64,000 bases of DNA from Dictyostelium firmibasis (lineage: Eukaryota; Evosea; Eumycetozoa; Dictyosteliales; Dictyosteliaceae): the NCBI GenBank assembly GCA_036169595.1, contig JAVFKY010000007.1:35001-99000 (forward strand), read 5' to 3'. Below the pieces are notes generated by a model. It worked only from the letters and a program-made list of their open reading frames with translations, was not told where the DNA came from and did no database searches. Below are positions 1-16,968 of the stretch, piece by piece; within the stretch, counting starts at the first letter, position 1, and every line of letters starts with the position of its first letter. Made by a program: the position numbers and the translations under genes.

Positions 1-940
1 GCTAAAAATTGAAAAGAACAAAGAGGTTAGAAACCTCATCAAAAATGAAAAGAAAAGAAATCACACCTCTCTTAGCTTTACAGAAGTATTTGGAGGATCC
101 TTTCGCTCATTATGTGACATCCAATTTCCAACACATAAACCAAAATACAAACTTAACCAAAAGGTATCTACATGTTGGATTGAAGGTGTTAATGTAAATG
201 CATCAGGGTATTCATCATGGCATGATGGATACATAGTTGGTATCAAATTTTTACTTGGAGTATTCTGTTATGATGTAAAATATCCAAAGTACGTATAATA
301 TAAACATTTATTATTTTATTTAAAATACTTCTAATACTATAGTTTCTTTCATTTTATTTTATAAATATTAAGAGAATTTACTAAAGATAAAAGAGATGAA
401 ATAATATACAATATTAAAGAGGACCTAATTGTACTTTTCGATTATAGTTTTGTAGCTTGTCCAAATGCTGATTTATTAATGAATCAACATCACCGATTCC
501 TCAAACGCTATGACCTCGTGGTAGCACATTATGATGGATTTTTCTTTGCTGGTATTATTCAAAGTGTTTTTGGCAACAGAATCCACAGAAAATATCTAGT
601 AAAATTTTTTGATTTCAATCACTATCATGGTTTCATCAAAATCAACACTGATACCAAAAAAACCTTTATTAGACCAATTCTAGATGAATCACATCTTTCA
701 CTACAAATGAAATACAACCATTTACATATTGATGACAAATTTTCTCAAAACCAATATCAAAATCAATATCAAAAAAATAATTATAATCAAAACCAAAACA
801 ATCCAAATGATGACCAGGTTCAAGATGATGAACAGGATATCTACGAAGATGAAGATGAGGATGAAGATGAAGAAGAAGACGAAGAAGATGAAACAGAGAT
901 AGATTGGGATGAGGAATTATTTGATCAAGTTTATTGGTAA
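1..940 (+). CDS. family A transposase, C-terminal exons 4-5 (partial)
   Basis: This is the C-terminal part of the family A transposase. Exon 4 runs to 288 and exon 5 from 373 to the TAA at 940, with an intron (GTACGT...TTAAG) at 289-372; the join restores a PKEFTKD reading that family C contains without an intron. The segment holds two Tudor/agenet-like modules, one around KLNQKVSTCWIEG...SSWHDGYIVG and one around KRYDLVVAHYDGFFFAGII. After a Gln/Asn-rich linker comes a strongly acidic tail ending DQVYW. The nuclease core lies upstream of the window. Modules of this kind usually read chromatin marks; here that is inference. Confidence 0.75.
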
Positions 941-1054
941 TAATATTTCAACTATGCTACAATCTGTCAAAAATAAAAAAATAAAAAAAAAAAAAAATGA
1001 AAAAAAATAAAAAAAAATAAAAAAAAAAAAAATAAAAAAAAAACAAAAAAAAAA

Positions 1055-1235
1055 TAAAAAAATTAATTTTAATTAAAATATGAGATTTTTATTTTTAAAA
1101 AACACAAATTTTAATTTTTTCGATTTAAATTTTTTATTTTTTAATTAAATTATGCCGTTTCGCGCGCAGATCGTTTATTTTTGCTGAACAAACAAACGCA
1201 CCCAAGAAACCATAAAAATACTTTATTTCGGAGGG
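1055..1235 (+). repeat. family A 3' terminal region
   Basis: Conserved ~180-base end. An A/T-rich stretch is followed by a GC-rich island (GCCGTTTCGCGCGCAGATC) and ends in CTTTATTTCGGAGGG. Homologous ends lie at 3316, 12655, 15332, 37245 and before 51849. Only the outermost ~20 bases resemble the other (5') end of the element. Confidence 0.8.
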
Positions 1236-1542
1236 TTGGAACATCGACTGGATCGATAGATTCATCATCACCTTGTTCGTTCTCAGTTTCAGATTCATCA
1301 TTAGAACGTTGATTATCAGAGTTACGGTACGACTCTCTGATTGGCTCTTTCATATATCTGGTAAAGGCTAATGAGAGATTGGAGATTTGATCCTCAAGTG
1401 ATTTCATTCTTGTTTCATAAGAATTAGAATTATTTTCGGTAGAGCTACTAGCGTGGTTATTATTATCGGTGGTAGACATTATTTTATTGATATCTAAAAT
1501 TATTTTTATAGAGATAGAGAAAAAGTATTAAATTAATAAAAG

Positions 1543-1578
<36 letters not shown>

Positions 1579-1897
1579 ATTTGTATAAATTATGTGTGTG
1601 TATCTTAAATATATATAGGAGGAATTCCCAAATAAAATAAATCAAATTGTTTTCAATGTTTAGTGCCACTATTTATACTGTTTTTACTTTCTGAAAAATT
1701 TCGCAAAACTCAAAAAAATAGGTGCGTGACACGTGGCAACTTTTTTCAAACTCGAAATTTTTCATTTTTTCAATAATTTTTTCGAGCTAAAATATCTCCA
1801 GAAAATTCTCTTGAATTTCTCTGAAAATTATCTTAAATATTTGGGAATTTCAAATAAATAAATGTATTCATAAATTTAAATATATATATGATAATAT
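1236..1897 (-). mobile_element. DIRS-1 fragment: left terminal repeat and start of ORF1
   Basis: This is a DIRS-1 tyrosine-recombinase retroelement, minus strand. Its parts are the beginning of the Gag-like ORF1 (start at 1479) and the left inverted terminal repeat, which ends in ATATATGATAATATAAA. It is interrupted by family A on its left and interrupts a Myb-like gene on its right. It is broken, with at least one break caused by the family A insertion. It is close to the other copies in the window, so it looks young. Confidence 0.85.
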
Positions 1898-2552
1898 AAA
1901 CTGAAATTATGTTTGGAACCATATTTATTGATGTGATGACTTGTGAATCTCTTTGGACGAGTGAATGGTTTTTTCAATTTTGAATTAACGCCTCTGAGAT
2001 TTGATAAGTACGACAAAGCTTGTTTGACACTGAGATTGGTTTTATACTTTTTATTATAGTCGGAAACGGTTAATTGCATTACACTTTTGTTTGATAATGA
2101 ATTGATATTCGGGTTTCTTAAATTCTTTAAATAAAATGTCAAGAATGTATGTGTTGTTTCCCAATTCCAAACATTTGAGTTTGAATCTATATCTCTGGAA
2201 TCCGAGTCATCTAAATCATCATCTGACTCGCTAGAATCAAGTGATTGTTGTTGACTTTCGATATCAGTATCTTCAAACCTATTATCATTATCATTAAAAG
2301 TATCATTATCACTGTAATCATCATTTTCATTGTTTGACAATGCAATATCATCACTATATTCTTCATTTTCACTACTAGATTCTGTTGATTCTGTTGATTC
2401 ATAGTTATTACTAATATTATTTTTATTAATATTGTTATTGTTTGATTTATCTAATTTATATTTTTTTAGATTTCTAAAATCTATTAAAACACATTTTGTT
2501 AATAAAACAATTTGTAAACTATATTATTTTTATTTTAGTAATGCATACCCAT
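1898..2552 (-). pseudogene. Myb/SANT (trihelix)-like protein gene, cut by DIRS-1
   Basis: An open frame on the minus strand runs from about 2480 down to the DIRS-1 edge at 1897. It starts with Asn- and acid/Ser-rich sequence and then a segment around WNWETTHTFLTFYLKN and SDYNKKYKTNLSVKQA that resembles a single Myb/SANT or trihelix DNA-binding unit. The frame has no ATG of its own. A plausible start is a 4-base first exon, ATGG at 2552-2549, joined across a 68-base A/T-rich intron (GTATGC...AATAG, 2548-2481), giving MDFRNLKKYKLDKSNN in frame. The 3' end is replaced by the DIRS-1 terminus. It could be a host gene or part of another element; the domain call is by eye. Confidence 0.5.
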
Positions 2553-2733
2553 GGTGTTTAATAAAAGAATGTTATTATTTAATATATATGTTTGTTTTTG
2601 TTTTTAATAATTAAATTGTTTTGTGTAACTTATTGTAGTTTTCTAATTAAAAAATTAAAGATATTAAAAAATAAAAAATAAAAAATAATAAAAAATAAAA
2701 AATAAAATTAAAAATGTGGGTGTTTTTATTAAT
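2553..2733. other. A/T-rich spacer
   Basis: No gene seen. It contains AAAAAT-type simple repeats (about 2666-2705) and would be the upstream region of the Myb-like gene if its proposed start is right. Confidence 0.4.
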
Positions 2734-2934
2734 TTATATTATCATATATATATTTATATTATGAATACATTTATTTATTTGATTATTCCCAAATATTTGC
2801 GCGAAATTTTTAAAAATTTAAAAATTATCTTAAATATTTGGGAATAATCAAATAAATAAATGTATTCATAATATAAATATATATATTTAATATAAAATAT
2901 AATTTAATGAATTAAATTTTTAATTTATTTTAAT
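2734..2934. mobile_element. DIRS variant: two terminal repeats joined, foldback
   Basis: Left and right ends of the diverged DIRS type (also seen at 26450-26583 and 58164-58560) face each other directly. The arms at about 2755-2797 and 2831-2873 are near-perfect reverse complements (GATTATTCCCAAATATTT and its complement), with GCGCG between them. No internal genes are present. It is a relic consisting only of element ends. Confidence 0.75.
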
Positions 2935-3263
2935 AATAATATTGCCACGTGTCAATTGTTGTAAATTATCGATATAATTTAACCACATTAGGGGGTAAAT
3001 AATTAAATTAAATTAAATTATTTATTTTTTTCAATTTATTTTCAATAATTTTTACCACGTGTGGGTTAGTGTTAAAAAGTAATTAAATTTAATTAAATTT
3101 ATTATTTTTTTATACCACTTGTGTGAAAATAATTGTTTCACATTAATTTTCTATTCACATTAAATAATATAATTAAAAACCTATAAACTATAAATATTAT
3201 ATAAACTTATAAACTATAATTCCTATAAATAACAATTATTTAATTGATATAAAGTTAACTCAA
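2935..3263 (+). promoter_or_regulatory. putative promoter of chromodomain-like ORF
   Basis: A gene-free 330 bases upstream of the ATG at 3264. It holds TTGCCACGTGTCA at about 2951, a second CACGTG near 3057 (TACCACGTGTGGG) and a degenerate third copy near 3113 (TACCACTTGTGTG). A TATA-like CTATAAATA lies about 40 bases before the ATG. The first motif is the same 13 bases found in the DIRS-1 terminal repeat. Promoter function is inferred. Confidence 0.35.
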
Positions 3264-3315
3264 ATGGATAGTAACAATTATCGATATAATGTTGAAGAAA
3301 TTTTAGATAAAAGAA
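3264..3315 (+). pseudogene. start of a chromodomain-like protein, cut by family A
   Basis: Seventeen codons, MDSNNYRYNVEEILDKR, are followed without a stop by the family A terminus at 3316. The core YNVEEILDKR fits the first strand of a chromodomain (Y-x-V-E-x-I-L-D-x-R, as in HP1-type proteins). The ATG lies in a normal Dictyostelium-style A-rich context. The rest of the gene should lie beyond the other end of the insertion and is not recognisable here. The identification rests on a very short match. Confidence 0.35.
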
Positions 3316-3609
3316 CCCTCCGAAATAAAGTATTTTTATGGTGTCTTGGGTGCGTTTGTTTGTTCAGCAAAAATAAACGATCTGCGCGCGAAACGGCATA
3401 ATTTAATTAAAAAATAAAAAATTTAAATCGAAAAATTAAAATTTGTGTTTTTTAAAAATAAAAATCTCATATTTTAATTAAAATTAATTTTTTTATTTTT
3501 TTTTTGTTTTTTTTTTATTTTTTTTTTTTTTATTTTTTTTTATTTTTTTTCATTTTTTTTTATTTTTATTTTTTTATTTTTGACAGATTGTAGCATAGTT
3601 GAAATATTA

Positions 3610-5865
<2,256 letters not shown>

Positions 5866-6415
5866 AAAAATTTTATTTTCAAATCATTCACCTCAAATAA
5901 AACATACTTTACATTATTTATTACTTATTTGTTTATTTTATTTGTTAATTTTATTTTGTGTTTGTTTATTTTTTACAATAATCAATTATAATTAATAGTT
6001 TCACGATGTTTTTTGTTTTATTATAACTATATGCATATATACTAAAGTGTTGTTGTTTTTATTTTTATCCATTAATAAAAGATGTACCATTTGAACATTT
6101 AGTACGTGACAAGTATTGTAACATGATACCATTCAGCAAATGGGGATATCATTGTACATCTTTAGGTTTAAGTGTACATTATTACAGTATTTCAAGAATT
6201 AAGAGTTTTTCAAGAATTTTGGCATCAAAAATTTATTTCCCTAAAAAATTACCCAATGGTTATTATATAGATATCAAAAAAACAATCAAATTAATTTTAA
6301 AAATAGATAATCATGAAATTCAAGAAATGGAAGATAGTGGTCAATCAATCGATGATCTAAAAAACTATGTAATTGCATCAAATAGACAACAACCAACTAA
6401 TAATTATAATAATAA
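5866..6415 (+). mobile_element. inverted family A fragment (intron 1 and exon 2 start)
   Basis: Matches 43130-43180 plus 47930-48420 of the complete copy, without the DIRS insertion. It holds the end of intron 1 (acceptor AAAAG at 6081) and the first ~330 bases of exon 2 (6082-6415, starting VPFEHLVRDKYCNM). It faces copy 2 head to head and is fused at an AAT run to family C sequence. Confidence 0.75.
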
Positions 6416-6692
6416 TATTCATCATTATCATATTGATTCTCTTGGATAAAATAATCATCGTCGTCAGAACCAATTTCGGGATTTTGATGGTTTTCATCTT
6501 CAAAAAAATCAACGACTTGATCTTGATCTTGATCTTCATCTTCATCAATTACATTGGAATGGTTATTTAAATTTAAAAAATCATCAGGTAAAAAATCTTG
6601 GATTGTTTTTCCTTGTGGAATATTGAATACCTGAATGATTAATTGTTTAAAATGTCAACAACGAATCCATCATACCATGAACAATATCATAT
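6416..6692 (-). mobile_element. family C fragment with internal deletion
   Basis: Corresponds to 62070-62280 and 62545-62632 of the family C copy at the end of the window: the acidic C-terminal coding region, then a jump at the shared bases AATATTGA to a more N-terminal part. Only shreds of the Tudor-like domain remain. Confidence 0.7.
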
Positions 6693-7140
6693 CATTGTTG
6701 TGATTCAACTTCAGTATCATCTTCAATTTCATTTTGTGGTTGGTTGTTATTGGAATTATAATAATTTGTTATGTCGATGATGTTGTTGTATTGGAAGGTG
6801 GTGTTGAAATTGATGTTGGTGTTGAAGTTGGTGTTGGTATTGATGTAAGTGTTGGTGTTAGTGTTGGTGGTAGTGGTGGTGGTGTTGGTGTTGGTGTTGG
6901 TGTTGGTGTTGGTGTTGGTGTTGGTGTTGGTGTTGGTGTTGGTGTTGGTGTTGGTGTTGGTGTTGGTGTTGGTGTTGGTGTTGGTGTTGGTGTTGGTGTT
7001 GGTGTTAGTATTGGTATTGGTGTTGGTGTTAGTATTGGTATTGGTGTTATCTTCTATCGACAATGAGCTAGTTGGATCATATGTAAAGTATTGTATTAAT
7101 GGTTGACTATTCGTATGTTTTATTGATCTAAAATTTATCT
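6692..7140 (-). pseudogene. unrecognised ORF with Thr-Asn dipeptide array
   Basis: A minus-strand open frame of ~150 codons without an ATG. It starts around REENKFTVTEINF and QPLIQYFTYDPTSS, passes through some 40 Thr-Asn dipeptides, and ends near NEIEDDTEVESQQ. The left edge is the junction with family C. By position it might be another part of a family C-like transposase, but no catalytic motif is visible, so I do not assign a function. Confidence 0.35.
6873..7053. repeat. GGTGTT hexanucleotide array
   Basis: About 28 units of GGTGTT with a few GTATTG and GTTAGT variants. It encodes (Thr-Asn)n on the minus strand. It is markedly richer in G than anything around it. Confidence 0.9.
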
Positions 7141-7656
7141 CTGTTACTGTGAATTTGTTTTCCTCTCTTATACATTAAAATCTTCTTCGAAATTTGATTC
7201 TCTTTTATTGAACATTTTTGTTTTTGTATGTCAATTTCTGTAAGATATTTTATACATTCAATAAATATTTAAAAAAAAAAATATTAAATAATAAAAAAAT
7301 AAAAAACGAATGAAAATTTGTAAAATTGAGATTTTTTTAATTATTATTCAAATATTTAAATTATATAATTAAATGGGTTATTGTTCTGTGGTGATCAAAA
7401 AAAGAATTTAGAAAAAAAATTTAAAAAAAAAAATTTAAAAAAAAAAATTAAAAAAAAAATTAAAAAAAAATTAAAAAAATACATTACTATAATTGAGATT
7501 ATGTTACCTTTTAAATAAAATTGAATGACAAATAAGTAAAATAAAAATTAAAACCTTTATTTTTTTAATTATAAAAAAAAACCACACATTCCCAAAAAAA
7601 AAAAAAAAACTATGATATAATTATAGTTTTTAATAAACTTTTTTATATTTTAATAT
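7141..7656. other. family C 3'-end-like DNA, no gene
   Basis: 7141-7400 shows nothing recognisable. 7480-7630 matches one unit of the ~190-base subterminal repeat of family C (TTACCTTTTAAATAAA, GAATGACAAATAAG, poly-A, ACTATGATATAAT). From about 7640 the sequence matches the inner side of the family C 5' end, into which family D inserted at 7657. Confidence 0.55.
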
Positions 7657-7694
7657 CACTACAACATTTCTTCTACCCCCTGCTGTGTGTTTTT
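7657..7694. repeat. family D terminal inverted repeat (3' end)
   Basis: CACTACAACATTTCTTC, then TACCCCCTGCTGTGTG and TTTTT. It pairs with the other end at 12302-12339. Inward of this repeat the two ends differ. Confidence 0.8.
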
Positions 7695-7940
7695 CTGAAG
7701 TAATTTTTGAAAGTGTGGGTGGGGGTAGCTGCGCAAATTTTTTTTTTTTTTTTAAATTATTTCAATTTTTTTTTTCAAAATTTTATTTTTCATATCATTC
7801 ACCTCAAATAAACTACATTATAATATATATTTATTACCTATTTGATAATTTTATTTGTTTACTTTATTTGTTACTTTATAATATATATTTTGTGCCCGTT
7901 TTATTTATTTATTATTTTTTAGAGGTGTTAATTAAATTAG

Positions 7941-11970
<4,030 letters not shown>

Positions 11971-12301
11971 TAAAATAATAACAATAATATTACAAAAAAA
12001 AAAAAAATCACAAAAAAAAAAAAAAAAATAACCAACAAAAAAAAAAAAAAAAAATTTTAATTTTAAAAAAAAATATAAATAAAAATTAATTATTAACCGA
12101 TTCAGTTTGTGATAAATCTTTACACGGACTGAATCGGTTGAAAAATACACTTTTATTTGAATTTTTAGGAGACGGCAGGTTGCGAAGATTTCAGGTGGTA
12201 TATGTCGAAATCTTCCCACAATTTTTATATGAGAAACTTTTTTTTTTTTTCAAAGTTAATTTTTACATATTAAATTTTTATGAGACCCCACTTAACACTT
12301 G

Positions 12302-12339
12302 TAAAAACCCACGGCAGGGGGAGAAGATAATTTGCAGTG
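12302..12339. repeat. family D terminal inverted repeat (5' end)
   Basis: Reverse complement of CACTGCAAATTATCTTC, then TCCCCCTGCCGTGGG and TTTTTA. It is the partner of 7657-7694. Confidence 0.8.
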
Positions 12340-12635
12340 ATTATTAAAAAATATATATTGTATTTAATATATATATTAACACACACTTACCCCGTACGGT
12401 TTTCAGAAGTTGTTTCAGGTAGTATCTGTTAATTCCTGCTACTTGAACGTGGTGATTTTTGAATGTGGTGTGTGTTTAGGAAAATTCCAAAAAATAAAAA
12501 TAATATTTTTTTATTTTTTATTTTTATTTTTACTTTTTTTACCACATATACAATTTTTTTCATTCATTAATTAAGTTTATAGTAATTTTAGATTTCAATT
12601 ATAATATGGTTCAATTTTAAGGAAATTTCGGAGGG
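12340..12635 (-). mobile_element. family C 5' terminal fragment
   Basis: Ends in the complement of CCCTCCGAAATTTCC at 12635. Nearly identical to 40191-40490, where the same end is connected to family C coding sequence, which is why I assign it to family C. Family D is inserted on its inner side. Confidence 0.7.
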
Positions 12636-12654
12636 ACCAATTGTTTAACTATAA
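12636..12654 (-). mobile_element. 19-base remnant of family A exon 1
   Basis: ACCAATTGTTTAACTATAA lies exactly between a family C terminus and a family A terminus. The same 19 bases occur in family A exon 1 at about 19683, so this is all that remains in place of an older family A copy hit twice. Confidence 0.65.
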
Positions 12655-14229
12655 CCCTCCGAAATAAAGTATTTTTATGGTGTCTTGGGTACGTTTGTTT
12701 GTTCAGCAAAAATAAACGATCTGCGCGCGAAACGGCATAATTTAATTAAAAAATAAAAAATTTAAATCGAAAAAATTAAAATTTGTGTTTTTTAAAAATA
12801 AAAATCTCATATTTTAATTAAAATTAATTTTTTTATTTTTTTTTTATTTTTTTTTTTATTTTTTTTTTTTTTATTTTTTTTTATTTTTTTTCATTTTTTT
12901 TTTTTTTTATTTTTTATTTTTGACAGATTGTAGCATAGTTGAAATATTATTACCAATAAACTTGATCAAATAATTCCTCATCCCAATCTATCTCTGTTTC
13001 ATCTTCTTCGTCTTCTTCTTCATCTTCATCCTCATCTTCATCTTCGTAGATATCCTGTTCATCATCTTGAACCTGGTCATCATTTGGATTGTTTTGGTTT
13101 TGATTATAATTATTTTTTTGATATTGGTTTTGAGAAAATTTGTCATCAATATGTAAATGGTTGTATTTCATTTGTAGTGACAGATGTGATTCATCTAGAA
13201 TTGGTCTAATAAAGGTTTTTTTGGTATCAGTGTTGATTTTGATGAAACCATGATAGTGATTGAAATCAAAAAATTTTACTAGATATTTTCTGTGGACTCT
13301 GTTGCCAAAAACACTTTGAATAATACCAGCAAAGAAAAATCCATCATAATGTGCTACCACGAGGTCATAGCGTTTGAGGAATCGGTGATGTTGATTCATT
13401 AATAAATCAGCATTTGGACAAGCTACAAAACTATAATCGAAAAGTACAATTAGGTCCTCTTTAATATTGTATATTATTTCATCTCTTTTATCTTTAGTAA
13501 ATTCTCTTAATATTTATAAAATAAAATGAAAGAAACTATAGTATTAGAAGTATTCTAAATAAAATAATAAATGTTTATATTATACGTACTTTGGATATTT
13601 TACATCATAACAGAATACTCCAAGTAAAAATTTGATACCAACTATGTATCCATCATGCCATGATGAATACCCTGATGCATTTACATTAACACCTTCAATC
13701 CAACATGTAGATACCTTTTGGTTAAGTTTGTATTTTGGTTTATGTGTTGGAAATTGGATGTCACATAATGAGCGAAAGGATCCTCCAAATACTTCTGTAA
13801 AACTAAGAGAGGTGTGATTTCTTTTCTTTTCATTTTTGATGATGTTTCTAACCTCTTTGTTCTTTTCAATTTTTAGCATTGAGGATTGGTTTTGTTTAAA
13901 ATCAAAAGACTGTGATGATGAAGATCGCGATTGAGATGATTGAACACGGCTATAATTGTTGACTTGATCTAATTCAGTTTTGGTTGCCTCAAGTTGGTTC
14001 ATAAACAATTCTCCATGTTTGAATATTCTAATCATTAAATTTATCCATAAAATTTGGTATTGTAATGTGTGTGGGAGAGTGAGATTATTAATATTGTTAT
14101 TATTGTTATTATTGTCGCTATTATTTTTGATAACTTCCTCATCGAATTGATTTTCATTCTCTTCATTATATTCTTCATCCTCTTCATTATATTCATCATA
14201 GTTTTGATCACTAATAAGATTATTGATAT

Positions 14230-14285
<56 letters not shown>

Positions 14286-14822
14286 GCTGTTGCTGTTGTT
14301 GTTGTTGTTGTTGTTGCTGTTGGTGTTGGTGTTATTGTTGGTGTGTGGTTGTTTTTTAACTTTTTGTTACCAACATTATAACCATTGGTTTCATTTTCTT
14401 TAATGGTTCTATTAAATCGATGTGTACCCTCAACACCAAATGTTGAGAATCTTTCCAAGTTTCCAAACTTGGCTCTAAAATCACCTGCATGAATTATAAA
14501 ATTGTGTATGTATGTTGTAAATTGATTATCTCTATTAGATAAAATAAAGTTATAATTAGTTAATAATATTATTAGGCCAATGGTGATAAATATAATAAAC
14601 TAAACTTACTGAATATTAAATACTTCAATACTTTGATCCATTAATCTCCATCCCATGTATCTCCATTGTGGCACTGTAATTGGATCATCACTACACAACA
14701 AACGAATCATGAAATCTAATTTATTAAAAACAGATCTAACCTGAATTATAATATTAAATGGTTAGTGGTGTGAATATGATTGATTACGTTTAAAATTTTT
14801 TTATATATTAGATGATTTAAAC

Positions 14823-14908
<86 letters not shown>

Positions 14909-15331
14909 TTACTTTTGTCATTTTTTGTCTATTTGAAACCTTAAATTCATCAAAAATATTGAATAACTTTTCTCTGTTTTTAATAATTCTCTCAAATTCC
15001 ATATAATTGACCATACTTGATGCAACACGATCTACCATCTTATTTGAGATTTCTTTATTATCATCAGAGGTAAATTTTGATATACTTTCTGTTATATTTA
15101 CTTTGCAATCAACTTTGAAAAATTCTTCTATTTTTTTGGTCAATAATTCATTATTTTCTTCAATTGGTTGCAACAACAGACGGATGTAAAATCTAACTAC
15201 ACCCATAATCATGTGAAGGGTATCTAATATAACATCCCATGGATCAATATCTAAACATGGTGGACCGATCATCCCATTGTGCTTTTTTGAAGATTTAATT
15301 TGTTCTCCTTCTTGATATTTATCTTTTTTCA
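12655..15331 (-). mobile_element. DNA transposon family A, copy 3 (3' half)
   Basis: Starts with CCCTCCGAAATAAAG at 12655. It runs back through exons 5, 4, 3 and part of exon 2, where copy 4 has inserted at 15332. Its exon 5 lacks a QNQYQ-type repeat unit and its AAT array is short, so it is a distinct lineage from copies 2 and 4. Confidence 0.85.
12950..15331 (-). pseudogene. family A transposase, exon 2 (part) to 5
   Basis: Exons 15331-14913 (part of exon 2, with GPPCLDIDPWDVILDTLHM), 14740-14610, 14531-13590 and 13505-12950. HNFIIH and the final Glu are present in exon 4, followed by a poly-Thr linker, Tudor-like modules and an acidic tail. The upstream half is displaced by the copy 4 insertion after the Lys-rich KKDKYQEGEQ region, so this copy is inactive. 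Confidence 0.75.
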
Positions 15332-16918
15332 CCCTCCGAAATAAAGTATTTTTATGGTGTCTTGGGTGCGTTTGTTTGTTCAGCAAAAATAAACGATCTG
15401 CGCGCGAAACGGCATAATTTAATTAAAAAATAAAAAATTTAAATCGAAAAAATTAAAATTTGTGTTTTTTAAAAATAAAAATCTCATATTTTAATTAAAA
15501 TTAATTTTTTTATTTTTTTTTTGTTTTTTTTTTATTTTTTTTTTTTTTATTTTTTTTTATTTTTTTTCATTTTTTTTTTTTTTTATTTTTTTATTTTTGA
15601 CAGATTGTAGTATAGTTGAAATATTATTACCAATAAACTTGATCAAATAATTCCTCATCCCAATCTATCTCTGTTTCATCTTCTTCGTCTTCTTCTTCAT
15701 CTTCATCCTCATCTTCATCTTCGTAGATATCCTGTTCATCATCTTGAACCTGGTCATCATTTGGATTGTTTTGGTTTTGATTATAATTATTTTTTTGATA
15801 TTGATTTTGATATTGGTTTTGAGAAAATTTGTCATCAATATGTAAATGGTTGTATTTCATTTGTAGTGACAGATGTGATTCATCTAGAATTGGTCTAATA
15901 AAGGTTTTTTTGGTATCAGTGTTGATTTTGATGAAACCATGATAGTGATTGAAATCAAAAAATTTTACTAGATATTTTCTGTGGATTCTGTTGCCAAAAA
16001 CACTTTGAATAATACCAGCAAAGAAAAATCCATCATAATGTGCTACCACGAGGTCATAGCGTTTGAGGAATTGGTGATGTTGATTCATTAATAAATCAGC
16101 ATTTGGACAAGCTACAAAACTATAATCGAAAAGTACAATTAGGTCCTCTTTAATATTGTATATTATTTCATCTCTTTTATCTTTAGTAAATTCTCTTAAT
16201 ATTTATAAAATAAAATGAAAGAGACTATAGTATTAGAAGTATTTTAAATAAAATAATAAATGTTTATATTATACGTACTTTGGATATTTTACATCATAAC
16301 AGAATACTCCAAGTAAAAATTTGATACCAACTATGTATCCATCATGCCATGATGAATACCCTGATGCATTTACATTAACACCTTCAATCCAACATGTAGA
16401 TACCTTTTGGTTAAGTTTGTATTTTGGTTTATGTGTTGGAAATTGGATGTCACATAATGAGCGAAAGGATCCTCCAAATACTTCTGTAAAGCTAAGAGAG
16501 GTGTGATTTCTTTTCTTTTCATTTTTGATGAGGTTTCTAACCTCTTTGTTCTTTTCAATTTTTAGCATTGAGGATTGGTTTTGTTTAAAATCAAAAGACT
16601 GTGATGATGACGATCGCGATTGAGATGATTGAACACGGCTATAATTGTTGACTTGATCTAATTCAGTTTTGGTTGCCTCAAGTTGGTTCATAAACAATTC
16701 TCCATGTTTGAATATTCTAATCATTAAATTTATCCATAAAATTTGGTATTGTAATGTGTGTGGGAGAGTGAGATTATTAATATTGTTATTATTGTTATTA
16801 TTGTTGCTATTATTTTTGATAACTTCCTCATCGAATTGATTTTCATTCTCTTCATTATATTCTTCATCCTCTTCATTATATTCATCATAGTTTTGATCAC
16901 TAATAAGATTATTGATAT

Positions 16919-16968
<50 letters not shown>

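Larger units (their letters stand above)
1..1235 (+). mobile_element. DNA transposon family A, copy 1, 3' part
   Basis: The window opens inside a family A element. It carries the last two exons of the transposase gene and the characteristic 3' end, which finishes in the reverse complement of CCCTCCGAAATAAAG at 1235. The sequence then continues directly into DIRS-1 ORF1 (GTTGGAACATCG...), so this element sits inside a DIRS-1 copy whose other half lies left of the window. The 3' end matches those at 3316, 12655, 15332, 37245 and 51849. Confidence 0.85.

Noticed and set aside
2432-2614. Plus-strand 60-codon frame with hydrophobic residues
   Set aside because: Lies over the proposed intron and leader of the Myb-like gene; A/T-driven composition only.
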